In this document: positions 1-11,115 of the stretch, piece after piece
Position numbering within the stretch: position 1 is the stretch's first letter
How the letters are laid out: each line of letters starts with the position of its first letter
Assembly (NCBI GenBank): GCA_946811695.1
Contig: OX328123.1
Location: 16,564,713 to 16,628,712, forward strand
Source of the DNA: Gonocerus acuteangulatus
Taxonomy: Eukaryota > Arthropoda > Insecta > Hemiptera > Coreidae
Length of the DNA stretch: 64,000 nucleotides
Reading direction: 5' to 3'
Made by a program: the position numbers and the translations under genes
The notes under the pieces: generated by a model
Database searches by the model: none
What the model was told of the DNA's origin: nothing
What the model saw: only the letters and a program-made list of their open reading frames with translations

Positions 1-1990
1 TTAAATTAAGGTAGTTTCTCGCCGTTTTCTTTCCTGATATGCTAGTCATATGACGACGAGACATTGATATCTTAAAATTCATTTATATGAAGATACATTT
101 TTCAATTAAGGTAGTTTCTCGCCGTTTTCTTTCCTGATATGCTCGTCATATGACGACGAGACATTGATATCTTAAAATTCATTTATATGAAGATACATTT
201 TTCAATTAAGGTAGTTTCTCGCCGTTTTCTTTCCTGATATGCTCGTCATATGACGACGAGACATTGATATCTTAAAATTCATTTATATGAAGATACATTT
301 TTCAATTAAGGTAGTTTCTCGCCGTTTTCTTTCCTGATATGCTCGTCATATGACGACGAGACATTGATATCTTAAAATTCATTTATATGAAGATACATTT
401 TTCAATTAAGGTAGTTTCTCGCCGTTTTCTTTCCTGATATGCTCGTCATATGACGACGAGACATTGATATCTTAAAATTCATTTATATGAAGATACATTT
501 TTCAATTAAGGTAGTTTCTCGCCGTTTTCTTTCCTGATATGCTCGTCATATGACGACGAGACATTGATATCTTAAAATTCATTTATATGAAGATACATTT
601 TTCAATTAAGGTAGTTTCTCGCCGTTTTCTTTCCTGATATGCTCGTCATATGACGACGAGACATTGATATCTTAAAATTCATTTATATGAAGATACATTT
701 TTCAATTAAGGTAGTTTCTCGCCTTTTTCTTTCCTGATATGCTCGTCATAAGGCGACGAGACATTGATATCTTAAAATTCATTTATATGAAGATACATTT
801 TTCAATTAAGGTAGTTTCTCGCCGTTTTCTTTCCTGATATGCTCGTCATATGACGACGAGACATTGATATCTTAAAATTCATTTATATGAAGATACATTT
901 TTCAATTAAGGTAGTTTCTCGCCGTTTTCTTTCCTGATATGCTCGTCATATGACGACGAGACATTGATATCTTAAAATTCATTTATATGAAGATACATTT
1001 TTCAATTAAGGTAGTTTCTCGCCGTTTTCTTTCCTGATATGCTCGTCATATGACGACGAGACATTGATATCTTAAAATTCATTTATATGAAGATACATTT
1101 TTCAATTAAGGTAGTTTCTCGCCGTTTTCTTTCCTGATATGCTCGTCATATGACGACGAGACATTGATATCTTAAAATTCATTTATATGAAGATACATTT
1201 TTCAATTAAGGTAGTTTCTCGCCGTTTTCTTTCCTGATATGCTCGTCATATGACGACGAGACATTGATATCTTAAAATTCATTTATATGAAGATACATTT
1301 TTCAATTAAGGTAGTTTCTCGCCGTTTTCTTTCCTGATATGCTCGTCATAAGGCGACGAGACATTGATATCTTAAAATTCATTTATATGAAGATACATTT
1401 TTCAATTAAGGTAGTTTCTTGCCGTTTTCTTTCCTGATATGCTCGTCATATGACGACGAGACATTGATATCTTAAAATTCATTTATATGAAGATACATTT
1501 TTCAATTAAGGTAGTTTCTCGCCGTTTTCTTTCCTGATATGCTAGTCATATGACGACGAGACATTGATATCTTAAAATTCATTTATATGAAGATACATTT
1601 TTCAATTAAGGTAGTTTCTCGCCGTTTTCTTTCCTGATATGCTCGTCATATGACGACGAGACATTGATATCTTAAAATTCATTTATATGAAGATACATTT
1701 TTCAATTAAGGTAGTTTCTCGCCGTTTTCTTTCCTGATATGCTCGTCATATGACGACGAGACATTGATATCTTAAAATTCATTTATATGAAGATACATTT
1801 TTCAATTAAGGTAGTTTCTCGCCGTTTTCTTTCCTGATATGCTCGTCATAAGGCGACGAGACATTGATATCTTAAAATTCATTTATATGAAGATACATTT
1901 TTCAATTAAGGTAGTTTCTTGCCGTTTTCTTTCCTGATATGCTCGTCATATCATGACGAGACATTGATATCTTAAAATTCATTTCTTTGA
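1..1990. repeat. 100-bp satellite array (about 20 copies)
   Basis: The same 100-bp unit repeats with an exact 100-bp period from base 1, so the array probably continues beyond the left edge. Each unit carries CGTCATATGACG, a perfect 12-bp palindrome, inside CTCGTC-ATATGAC-GACGAG, which can fold as a 6-bp stem. Copies differ at very few bases. An AGGCGACGAG variant occurs in the units near 750, 1350 and 1850, and the last two are followed 60 bp later by the same C-to-T change (near 1420 and 1920). The last unit (1941-1990) is diverged. No open frame or gene is seen. Confidence 0.97.
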
Positions 1991-3800
1991 AGATACGTTG
2001 TTTGTCGTCAACAATTAAATCCGTATGTTTATTTGTACATACATGAGGGTATATTATTCTTAAAGAAGTATATATTATCCTTTTCTTTCTTTATTTTATA
2101 ATTTGTTTCAAAATAACTTGAAAGAAAAAATTTGGATTTGATAAAATATTTTGATCCAAATACTTCATTCTCCTACACATTTTGGCCATTTAGATTGATA
2201 TTGTGAAAACAATCCGGGAATAGTTGGGATTCGGCTAAGAACTATTTGATTTTCGCAAAAATCTATATTCAGAACGTTTCGGCAATCTCATGGGCACAGT
2301 TTATTAGCTAAAGAAAAACAAAGAAGTATACAGATTTATGGACGAGAATTTTGTTTTATTTATTCAAATATTAATTAGTTCGAAATGAAACTCTACGAAT
2401 TTTGCCCTGAAGTTAATAATGGTTTGGTCCGTTGAAATGTAGTTTAATTAAACCTGCTGTAGGTTCAGTTACCATAGGACTCTGCTGACAATACTAAATA
2501 TTAAACTTCAATCCATATCATCACAATGAGGAACCTTACTCGTTGTGTTTGCACTTCATTCGCTGAAAAAAACTATATTGATAGAATCTTTTGAATTAGA
2601 TTATAACTTTGAAAATTAAATTACTCTCAAGTAATCCAATTTTGAAGGTGCCTTCATTTCCTTTTCATCGGGACCCCAAGTAAGCTGGGGGATTAAAGGA
2701 TTCTTGCTGGAGGAGTATAGAATTTTGTTGGAGGTAAGTCTCCTACTGAAAAATTGTTTCCCTATAGTATCAAGCCGTTTGATAATGAGCTCTACTAGGA
2801 CCATATTACTCAGCAGATTTCATGCGACAGTTGCTGATTAATCTTCTATTGCCCTGCTAGAGATGGTTGATATTTGAGTTAAGATACTCTGCACCACCTA
2901 CCAAATTTCCTTCACTGCATTGCTTGGCCTTGAGCAGGCGCCAGGGAGTTGGTGACTCTACAAACACCCAGTGGTAAGTGTTCAGCAACCCTTGAAACTA
3001 GGTATAAGAAAAACCTGAGGACGGACGGTCATACTGGACGGGCACAAAGTGGGCAAAAATCCATTTTTAGGTGGACAAAATTATTTTATTATGTTTTTCA
3101 ATGAGTAAGGGAAAAATCTTTAAAAAATTTTATGACCCATAGTTTTTAGCATAGCCTACAAACTACTGTTATAGACACAAATAAAGTTGGACATAATAAA
3201 TAAAACATTTTGCAAATTTACGAAACATTTAAGTAGTAACTTTTTGCATTCTATTATTTTCATAAAAATAATTTTTCCCACCTGTCACTGATTTTTCTAA
3301 AATAATCTTTTATGGCGTGTTTTATTATTTCCTAGTCCAGATTAAGAAGCATTAAATCTTATCTTTTGATCCATTTTTCTACCATTCAAATACAAATTCT
3401 TTTCGTGGAATGATAAGAACGAAACCTGAAATCCATCCTAAATTGGAGAATATTCCTCAAAACGCAAAAAATCACAAGAAAACCTATGTGAATACGAAAA
3501 TTACGTGGTTTGAGTGAAATAATGATGAAAAAATTAGCTTGGCACTCCTTGGCCCTTTGCAAGTAATTCTCCGTTAAATTATGGAAATGTTCTAACTAAT
3601 GATATGATTTATTATAGGTTAAACTATACCCATGCAGCACCCCTAATAGTGAAATATTAGCACTAGTCTCTGTGGTATCCATTGCACATGAAATTTGAAT
3701 AATCAAATATAGTTTCTGTTCAAAGAAGTGCAAACTAATTACAAGAAGAGTACTCCAATGATCACTGAGAAAAATATTACCTTTCTTATAGTCCAATTCA
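1991..3800. other. AT-rich non-coding stretch
   Basis: No credible coding region is visible; the short open frames have no recognisable composition or motif. Around 2200-2300 there is a degenerate segment (TTGGGATTCGGCTAAG, then ACGTTTCGGC) that recurs near 6968-7065, so it is an old repeat remnant. Confidence 0.5.
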
Positions 3801-4000
3801 NNNNNNNNNNNNNNNNNNNNNNNNNNNNNNNNNNNNNNNNNNNNNNNNNNNNNNNNNNNNNNNNNNNNNNNNNNNNNNNNNNNNNNNNNNNNNNNNNNNN
3901 NNNNNNNNNNNNNNNNNNNNNNNNNNNNNNNNNNNNNNNNNNNNNNNNNNNNNNNNNNNNNNNNNNNNNNNNNNNNNNNNNNNNNNNNNNNNNNNNNNNN
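3801..4000. other. Assembly gap (200 N)
   Basis: Exactly 200 N. The round number suggests a scaffold gap of nominal rather than measured size. Any frame that spans it is meaningless. Confidence 0.99.
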
Positions 4001-4469
4001 GAAACGTCATTGCCTTGAAAAGAAAGAGGAAGGTGTTAGATTTTAAGGAAGTGTAGGTGCCAAGGCCGTTCGGCTGGTACGTTTGTCATTTATAAAGATT
4101 ATGCTCAAAATGAAACAAAAAAAAAAAAATCAAAAAGATCCAAATATATGTTCTGAACGGCTCTTGTGTTTTTTCATTTATTTGAAATATTAATTTTTTT
4201 TTTTTTTTTTAATTTTAACGTCTACTCATACATATATGAAAAAAATATATTGATACCTTTTCGTTTATTCAGAACTACCTGACTAACCGTGCTTCACCTC
4301 GGCCGATAACTAGTTTTTATATTGCGTTAAATAAGGCTCAAAATCAAATTAAATCTACTACATAATTTTGTACAGCTTATTATTGCACGGACTTTAGAGT
4401 TACCCAGGAAACCATGTTTAGGTTACCGTGCTTGTTTCCGTTGGGGAATAAAAAAAAAAAAAAAAATCA

Positions 4470-5110
4470 AGAACCACTTAAAAAAGTTGGGTAAACAGAG
4501 ACAAATACTCGTTAAAAAGAATAAAACTAACAACTTCGAAGTTTTGAGCACTTATCTCTTCGATTGACATCGCCCCACCGAACATTACAACAGAATCTAA
4601 TTGTAGAGAATTTAGTATTCTTTCGAATAGGCGCCTTCCACTTACTAAGATTTCCCAACCATTTTCGAGATATTTAAGAAAATATACTGAGATATAAAGA
4701 TACAATTTTTTTTCCAAATACTTCTCACCTCCAAACTATACCCAAAGCTTAAATATCTTAGATTAGATGAATTTCAAATACCTGGTACAAGTTTCAAGTG
4801 AACCAATCATCGTTTCTGGATACGCAAACAGAAAATTCGTTTGGAAAAGTATTTCTACCACTTTTTCTCGTAAACGGTTACAGAAATAGCTTTAAAAATG
4901 GTTCCATTCGTTTTCCTACGTTAAGAAACCTATGTATATAACGATTACCTGCAAGCATATGGACTCGAAAATGTAAGCGTTCCGATTTTTTCGCGGAAAG
5001 TTTGCTCCAAAAACCAGTAAACGGATTCAGCTGGTTAATGAACTTGACTTTTCAAATGAGAAGAAAGATTTTTGTACCAAATGTCATCAAGAGCGGACCA
5101 TTTTTGAGCC
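4470..5110 (+). mobile_element. Diverged remnant of Helentron-like family B
   Basis: The stretch is a scrambled, diverged relative of the family B bodies at 25274, 27190 and 54264, in the opposite orientation to them. Shared phrases include a segment around 4540-4575 matching the reverse of the family's AATCGGAGAAATAAGTGCTT, and a segment near 5030-5060 matching the reverse of its GTTCGTTAACCAG. Neither terminus is preserved. An apparent 79-codon minus frame here has no protein features. Confidence 0.6.
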
Positions 5111-5324
5111 GATGAGGAACTTCTTAATAATTCAACCCCCCCCCCCCCCTCCTAAAAGTATTTAAACATTTCAATATCAAAAAAACCTTTCTTAGCGAGT
5201 TATTACATTCTAAACGGATTGTCCGTGCAAAATTTCAAATTTTTGTGCCAAGTGGTTCGGGATATTATTACCTCGGATGGACCATGACCAGGGCGTAAAC
5301 TCTATGAGGGACAAAAAAAAAAAT

Positions 5325-5545
5325 CAGTCCCGTAACAGGCCACGATGGCCCTGAGGGGCAGATACTATAGAGGTATCTGATTCTTGACCATACGGCACAC
5401 TAGGGAGATAGAGTGGTCAGTACTATGCTCCGGCCGCCTGATTTCCCCTTGGCTGCTTCGACTGCTAGAGTCATTATATTAGAACCAACCAAGGTACCCA
5501 TTATTAAATTAATTAAAGGCTGGGTAGGCCTAGGCCTACCTCTAT
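5325..5545 (-). mobile_element. Truncated T-tailed SINE (same family as 39548-39862)
   Basis: On the minus strand the copy ends in GGGACTGAT followed by a run of about 11 T. It matches the 3' half of the complete SINE at 39548-39862, including CAGTACTATGCTCCGGCCG and the later AAGGTACCCATTATTAAATT segment. The tRNA-like head is missing, so the copy is 5'-truncated near 5545. No target duplication was found. Confidence 0.65.
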
Positions 5546-5719
5546 GCTCTAGCCTCTATGCTCTAGCCAACTAAAACTTTAAACCCCTCTAAATATACTT
5601 AACAATTCGAATATCCACAGGGAGTGTCCATTCAAAATTTCAAATTTCTCTGTCGAGTGGTTTGGACTGGGCGATGATAGGTGAGTGAGTGAGTGAGTGA
5701 GTGGTATTTGACAAATATA

Positions 5720-6865
5720 CAGGGTGTCCCAGTCTATGTGTCCACCCCCTTTTCCTCCTAGAGTTTTTGGAATTTCGAAATGAAACTTGGTAGGTCTTAG
5801 TTATGTTGCATGAGGTTTCTTTTAAAGGTTTAGTTGACTTTGTAACACTCCAGTTTTTTTTCCAGCGCATCTAACTCTTGATTTTCTAATGGCGTCCGGT
5901 ATTTTTTATGACGAATTCTGATAGAAAATTTAATTTTAAGACTAATTTATTCCGAGAGATCTTTTGATCCGACGCACCGTTTGCGCGTAAAACGCAAAAA
6001 ACTGAAAAATATCGCCCTTTTGTAGACAAATTCCTATTTATCACTGAAACCAAGGCTTTTACGTAAAAACACCTCGATACAAACGTTGTAGCCTATTAAT
6101 TTTCCTTTCAGGTGATACCAAGATCAAAGTTGTAGGTTTAATATTTAACGGGATATTATGAATGAAAAATATACCTTAAAAGTTTTAAAAAGTAACAATT
6201 CAGAAAATCGAAATGAATAGAAAAAAAAGTAGCTGACATAAACAATAAAAAAAAGCACTTATTTACTTTATGAAAAAAAGTATATAAAAATTATTATAAA
6301 ACAGAACAGAATAAATTTATTTTTCCATATGAAATTATTATGTCATAAAACTAAAAAAAAAATTTGCCTTTGTTTTCATTCATAGTACCCCGTTAAATAT
6401 TTAATCTACAACTTTGATCTTGGTATCTTCTGAAAGGAAAATTAATAGGCTACAACGTTTACATTGAGGTGTTATTACGTACAAGGCTTGGTTTCAGTGA
6501 TAAATAGGAATTTGTCTACAAAAGGGCGATATTTTTCAGTTTTTTGCGTTTTACGCGCAAACGGTGCGTCGGATCTAAAGATGTCTCAGAATAAATTAGT
6601 CTTAAAATTAAATTTTCTATCGGAGTTCGTCATAAAAAATACCTGCCACCATTAGAAAATCAAGAGCGCTGGAGAAAAGAAAATGAGATGAAGATAGTTA
6701 TAGAAAAACTGGAGAATATTGGAGAAAAACTGGAGAATGTTACAAAGTCAACTAAACCTTCAAAAGTAACCTCATGCAACATAACTATGACCTACCAAGT
6801 TTCATTTCGAAATTCCAACAACTCTAGGAGGAAAAGGGGGTGGGCACATCTGCTGGGACACCCTG
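5720..6865. mobile_element. Foldback (long inverted repeat) element, Tc1/mariner-like ends
   Basis: The outer ends are CAGGGTGTCCCAG on the left and its complement CTGGGACACCCTG on the right, with TA on both sides (5718-5719 and 6866-6867). This fits insertion at a TA target. The arms are roughly 400 bp and can be followed inward through TTTGCGCGTAAAACGC to CCCGTTAAATATTTAA. The right arm has a short extra segment near 6674-6735, part of which recurs inverted at about 7168-7193. The middle (6155-6390) is AT-rich. There is no transposase frame, so it is non-autonomous. Confidence 0.8.
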
Positions 6866-7261
6866 TATTGTAGATTAATTTCGTCCCTAGTGTGAATCGC
6901 ACAGACACCGGGCATCCTGAAATATTCAAATTATACTATTCGTATTAAATGATTATTGAGAAATTTTGGACGGTTGGGAATCGGCTAGGCGATAAAACAT
7001 CAGATCTTTAGGCAAAATCTATATTGGACGTTTCGGCTGCACTTTCGCACCCTTCTTCAGCGCAAAAAATACCTCGATGAGGGAGGATGACCACAATAAC
7101 ATTTAGGTAACCATAATTAAATTTTGGCCCTAACCATCCCTTGAATTGTTAAAAACCTCAACAGCTAACTATCTTCATCTCATTTTCTTTTCATAAATGA
7201 AAAGTAAGGGAACTCCAAATTATTATAATAAATTCCTTAAAATAATTTATTCAAACACACT

Positions 7262-7264
<3 letters not shown>

Positions 7265-7313
<49 letters not shown>
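7265..7313. repeat. (AT)n microsatellite
   Basis: Uninterrupted AT dinucleotides directly before the 124-bp tandem block. Confidence 0.95.
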
Positions 7314-7318
<5 letters not shown>

Positions 7319-8076
7319 CACGTGTCTGTCTGTTTGTCTGTTCCTTATACAAATCCACACCGTTTGACCAAACTTGGAATAATGGTAGGTCTTGATACGA
7401 GAAATCTCCTAGGCTAAGTCAAAAAAATCTACCAGCTGTCTGTCTGTATGTTTGTCCCTTATACAAATCCATACCGTTCATCCGATTTTGACTAAACTCG
7501 GTAGACATGTAGATCTTAATCCGGGGGAGAGTCGTAGGCTAAGTCAAAAACGTCTACCAGCTGTCTGTCTGTATGTTTGTCCCTTATACAAATCCACGCC
7601 GTTCGTCCGATTTTGACTATACTCGGTACAAATGTAGATCTTAATCTGAGGAGTGTCCTAGGTTAAGTCAAAAACGTCTACCAGATGTCTGTCTGTATGT
7701 TTGTTCTTTATACAAACTCACACCGTTTGACGGATTTTGATCAAACTTGGCACACAGGTTGGTCTTGATCAGGGGATTGTCATAGGCCAGGTCAAAAACG
7801 TCTACCAGCTGCTGTCTGTATGTTGTTGTTTCTTTTTATAAAAATCCACACCGTTAGACCGATTTTTACCAAACTTGGCATACATGTATGTCTTGATACG
7901 GGGGGTGTTATAGGTTATGTCAAAGTCGTCTAGGACTCAGAGATGGGAGGTCACAGGTTCGAAGCAGTTACAGATTCGTGTTATTAGATTTTAATAAAAC
8001 TTATTCGGTTTCTAATTTATTTAGGCTTTTCTATATGTAGAAAGTAGGTGTAGCATGGCACGCCAGGTAACAGCTA

Positions 8077-8077
<1 letters not shown>
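7319..8077 (+). mobile_element. Helitron-like 3' portion with 124-bp tandem repeats
   Basis: About five copies of a 124-125-bp unit run from 7319 to about 7930, each with CTGTCTG, a TATACAAA(T/C)CCA segment, CCGATTTTGAC and GTCTACCAG. The element then runs through a unique tail and stops at GTAACAGCTAG (CTAG at 8074-8077) followed directly by T and an (AT)n run. CTAG at the 3' end with a following T is what canonical Helitrons leave. The hairpin expected just upstream is weak (TGG-CACG-CCA), and no 5' end was identified, so the class is a probable call. Confidence 0.5.

Positions 8078-8138
<61 letters not shown>
8078..8138. repeat. (AT)n microsatellite
   Basis: AT dinucleotides abutting the CTAG end of the Helitron-like element. 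Confidence 0.95.
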
Positions 8139-8141
<3 letters not shown>

Positions 8142-8823
8142 GTTAAGACGATAGCGTTCAAAATTCAAATGTTTTTTAGAAATCCTTAACCACCAAAATC
8201 AGTCCATCTGAGGGGAGACATATATTATCCAAATTCACAGCCATTTTCAAATTATTTTGATATTACGACAAAACCTAAAAGTAAAAATCTTGTCCAACTA
8301 ATGAAGATTCAAAATTAGTCGTATAAAAGTTGGCATTTATTCCACAAGAAAATTAAATAAGAGGTTAATAATTTATTCAGATTTTCATTATAAATATAAT
8401 TTATTTTTGTAAATTTTTAAACGTCAACTTATACCAGACAAATATTTTTAGAACGGGTCTAGAGGTTATCACTTTTTTTTTTAGCCATTATGCGGAAGAT
8501 GCCTATCCATTTTACTAAAGAAAAGTCACTACCCGTAGTGAAAATCTGTTTAGCTGCCTCAAAAATAATTTGAATTTGACGACAGTTGGCGACTTTGCCA
8601 TGATTAAAATTGTAAATTGCGTTAACCAGCAAAATCCGCTTACCGGATCACTGTTTATTTTCGATAAAATTCATTACTACGGTTTTTCGATCATAGATTT
8701 CCAGGTAAACATTACAGGCTTGTAATCGGTAAAGTGACAATAATAGGTAGGGAGTCGAATAAAACAATTTAAAGGCTATATCTATTACTGTTTCCGATAA
8801 AGATAGAGAAATTCATCTTTTCT
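8139..8823. other. AT-rich stretch with repeat debris
   Basis: No gene is seen. Near 8630 the phrase GCGTTAACCAGCAAAATCCG matches an internal phrase of Helentron-like family B (25560, 27478, 54553), so part of it is old debris of that family. Confidence 0.5.
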
Positions 8824-9020
8824 GCCAACGACCATAGCCACGTTGAATGCACCGGTTCCCATTGATCACCGAAGTTAAGCAACGTCGGGCGTGGTCAGTA
8901 CCTGAATGGGTGACCGACCACGTTCCGTTGGCTTTATAAAAGGGTGGCAATCTGTAGATAGCCCGGCGTTAATAGCCAAATTGTTGATACGGCGTTAAAC
9001 GCACAAAGAAAAAAAAAATT
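8824..9020 (+). mobile_element. 5S rRNA-derived SINE
   Basis: The head (8824-8935) is recognisably 5S rRNA, including GAAGTTAAGCAACGTCGGGC and TGGGTGACCG from the internal control region, but it is shortened near its 3' end relative to a functional 5S gene. It is followed by a non-5S tail (GGCGTTAAT, then ACGGCGTTAAAC) and an A-rich end. This is the SINE3-type layout: 5S internal promoter plus a LINE-like tail. Two more copies lie at 33147-33340 and 60576-60765. No clear target duplication flanks this copy. Confidence 0.88.
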
Positions 9021-9173
9021 ATTCTTGCGACGTTCTTAAATTTAAAAATTGTTTAGAAAATTGTTTTATTTTATTTATTTATTTGTGAGCATCTGCAACA
9101 AAGATAATATCCAATACAATTGTTACATGCACTGTAATTACGCAATTGAAATTATACGTATACAAAACATATA

Positions 9174-9174
<1 letters not shown>

Positions 9175-9272
<98 letters not shown>

Positions 9273-9298
9273 AAATATATATATATATATATATATAT
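9175..9298. repeat. Long (AT)n microsatellite
   Basis: About 120 bp of AT dinucleotides with two small interruptions; it creates spurious open frames in all registers. Confidence 0.95.
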
Positions 9299-9300
9299 AT

Positions 9301-9469
9301 TTCTTTTTACGGCACATCAACATCTAGGCCATTAGCGCCTAAATCCAGGGGGCAGCGAGGATATTTCCCAACGAGCCGTGGGATGAGAAAATTCTTGCAG
9401 CCGGATGGCAATTGAACCACCATCTCCCACATATGAGTCCAAGGCGGTAGCCACTAGACCACGGGAGAC

Positions 9470-9472
<3 letters not shown>
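9301..9472 (-). mobile_element. tRNA-derived SINE
   Basis: Read on the minus strand it starts with GGTCTCCCGTGGTCTAGTGG (A-box-like) and has GGTGGTTCAATTGCC (B-box-like) about 50 bp on. This is a tRNA-derived Pol III promoter of about 72 bp. After a short body it ends in GGCGCTAATGGCC, TAGATGTTGATG and an A-rich tail resembling the tails of the 5S SINEs. It is flanked on both sides by (AT)n, so a target duplication cannot be judged. Confidence 0.8.

Positions 9473-9473
<1 letters not shown>

Positions 9474-9525
<52 letters not shown>
9474..9525. repeat. (AT)n microsatellite
   Basis: AT dinucleotides abutting the head of the tRNA-derived SINE. Confidence 0.95.
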
Positions 9526-9527
<2 letters not shown>

Positions 9528-9627
9528 AAAATAATATTTACAAGTATTCAAAAGTCCTATATTATAATTCGTTTTATATATTTTTTTACTCCGTAGAGGT
9601 ACTAATATTTTGTCTAAATGTGAGCCT

Positions 9628-9760
9628 ACAGCATACAGAGCCAATGTTCATACAGCATACAGAGCCAATGTTCTTACAGCATACAGAGCCAATGTTCTTA
9701 CAGCATACAGAGCCAATGTTCTTACAGCATACAGAGCCAATGTTCTTACAGCATACAGAA
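9628..9760. repeat. 24-bp tandem repeat (about 5.5 copies)
   Basis: Units of ACAGCATACAGAGCC-AATGTTCTT in head-to-tail order, almost identical. Because 24 is a multiple of three the run is open in frame, but nothing suggests translation. Confidence 0.93.
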
Positions 9761-9765
9761 AAGCT

Positions 9766-10607
9766 AAAAATTAGAAAAGCTAAAAGCTAAAATTTATGTA
9801 AGTAATCTGTTCGAAAGCCAAATCTTTCTAAAAACACGGTTCCTATGAAATTTTTGTGAGAAAGATCTCACTCAAAAAAATTGGCGAGAAATTTCAAGTG
9901 CCGACCTGGGATCTTGGCCTGTAATGAGAAACTCCAGCAATTCGTCGATGTTTAAACATATATGTGATTACGGTGAATTTGATATATTGAAATATTCCTG
10001 GTGCCGATTCGTTTGTCTTAAATTTTAAAATTTACCTCATAAGCACCGAAAGATTTAAAGATATTTGAGTTCACAAAACAGTCAAAAAATACTATAGACA
10101 ATGTCACACGCATACATAAATGTTTCTATGTAACAGAAATGAATTAATTCTCTCAGATGCAGCAGGCTTTCTGCTTTTTAAAACAACATTTGTGGTTCGT
10201 AGGCCAGGAAAGGAGCCTTAGAAATGGGTTATGATTCTGCCTACAAAGGACCTCGGCAGAATCCCCTCGGGGCTTGCAAGCTTATTGTACAAGCTCCCTA
10301 CCAAGGCCAGTGGTTACAGTTTCAATTCAACCTACTTCATACAAATCCTTTTCCAAACTCCCTTTACTAACCAATCCAGCTCCTGGTTGCAACCTTTACT
10401 CTCCTCGACCGCTTCAAATGTCTTCCGTTTGTAGAAAACTTACTCCGAAGTTTACAAACCGCATTCATCAAAGAAATTAACTGGTATTTTCATTAACGTA
10501 TTATTATAACCATAAATAAAAAAAAAGTTAATACTTTGTCGTGACATAGTTAAAATTCAATTGATTTATGTTACAGTAGCTTTTTTTGATTAATAAATAT
10601 ATTTAGC
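9766..10607. other. No gene recognised
   Basis: Unique-looking, mixed-composition sequence without a coding region, repeat structure or RNA gene that I can support. Confidence 0.4.
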
Positions 10608-10608
10608 A

Positions 10609-10810
10609 ATGGTCAAAGGTCACGTTGAATACTCTGGTTCCCGTAAATCACGGAAGTTAAGCAACGTCAATCTCAGAAATAAGTGCTCAAAACTACAACT
10701 GTGTTTATTTTGTTCTTTTGAACAGGTTTTTGTAGTTATCTCACATTTTAATTGGTTGTTTTTTGCTTTAATTTGTAGAATTATTATAATAGTTGCAGAA
10801 GACAAAAAAT
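10609..10810 (+). mobile_element. 5S-head fragment fused to Helentron-like B sequence
   Basis: Bases 10609-10665 are a diverged 5S rRNA-derived head (CACGTTGAATAC, then GAAGTTAAGCAACGTC). From 10666 the sequence switches, at a shared GTCAATC, to the family B internal phrase (AGAAATAAGTGCT, then GAACAGGTTTTTGT) seen at about 26045-26125. The 5S SINE tail is absent. It is a chimera or a nested truncation rather than a functional 5S gene. Confidence 0.6.
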
Positions 10811-10939
10811 GAGAAGCGTTTTGATATTGCACTGTGAAATTTCTAGTTTGTATTATCTTGGGTGGTAAGGGGCTGGCCGACCCTGCTGAAGGGTATATTT
10901 CCAGGAGGGCACCGGCATTGGACCCGATCCGATCCTATC

Positions 10940-11115
10940 CGATAGCAACCTACTCTCGGAAGAAAAACCTCATGCATCACGACGGAGGTGCCTACATTGG
11001 CCCCGACCAGCCCGATCCGATCCGATAGCCACCTACTCTCGGAAGAAAAACTTCATGCATCTCGACGGAAGTGCCTACATCGGCCCCGACCAGCCAGATC
11101 CGATCCGATCAGGTA
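10940..11115. repeat. 83-bp tandem repeat (about two copies), GATCCGATCCGAT-rich
   Basis: Two units share TACTCTCGGAAGAAAAAC and GGCCCCGACCAGCC with an 83-bp spacing (10951 and 11034) and are bordered by short GATCC/CGATC repeats. GC content is much higher than the surroundings. Its identity is unknown. Confidence 0.75.

Noticed and set aside
1..1990. CRISPR array
   Set aside because: Units are contiguous 100-bp near-identical repeats with no unique spacers, in eukaryotic DNA; it is a satellite.
3728..4018. Frames spanning the N gap
   Set aside because: Translated N gives no evidence of coding.
8824..8940. Functional 5S rRNA gene
   Set aside because: The head is shortened at its 3' part and fused to a SINE tail with an A-rich end, and the same fusion recurs at two other loci.
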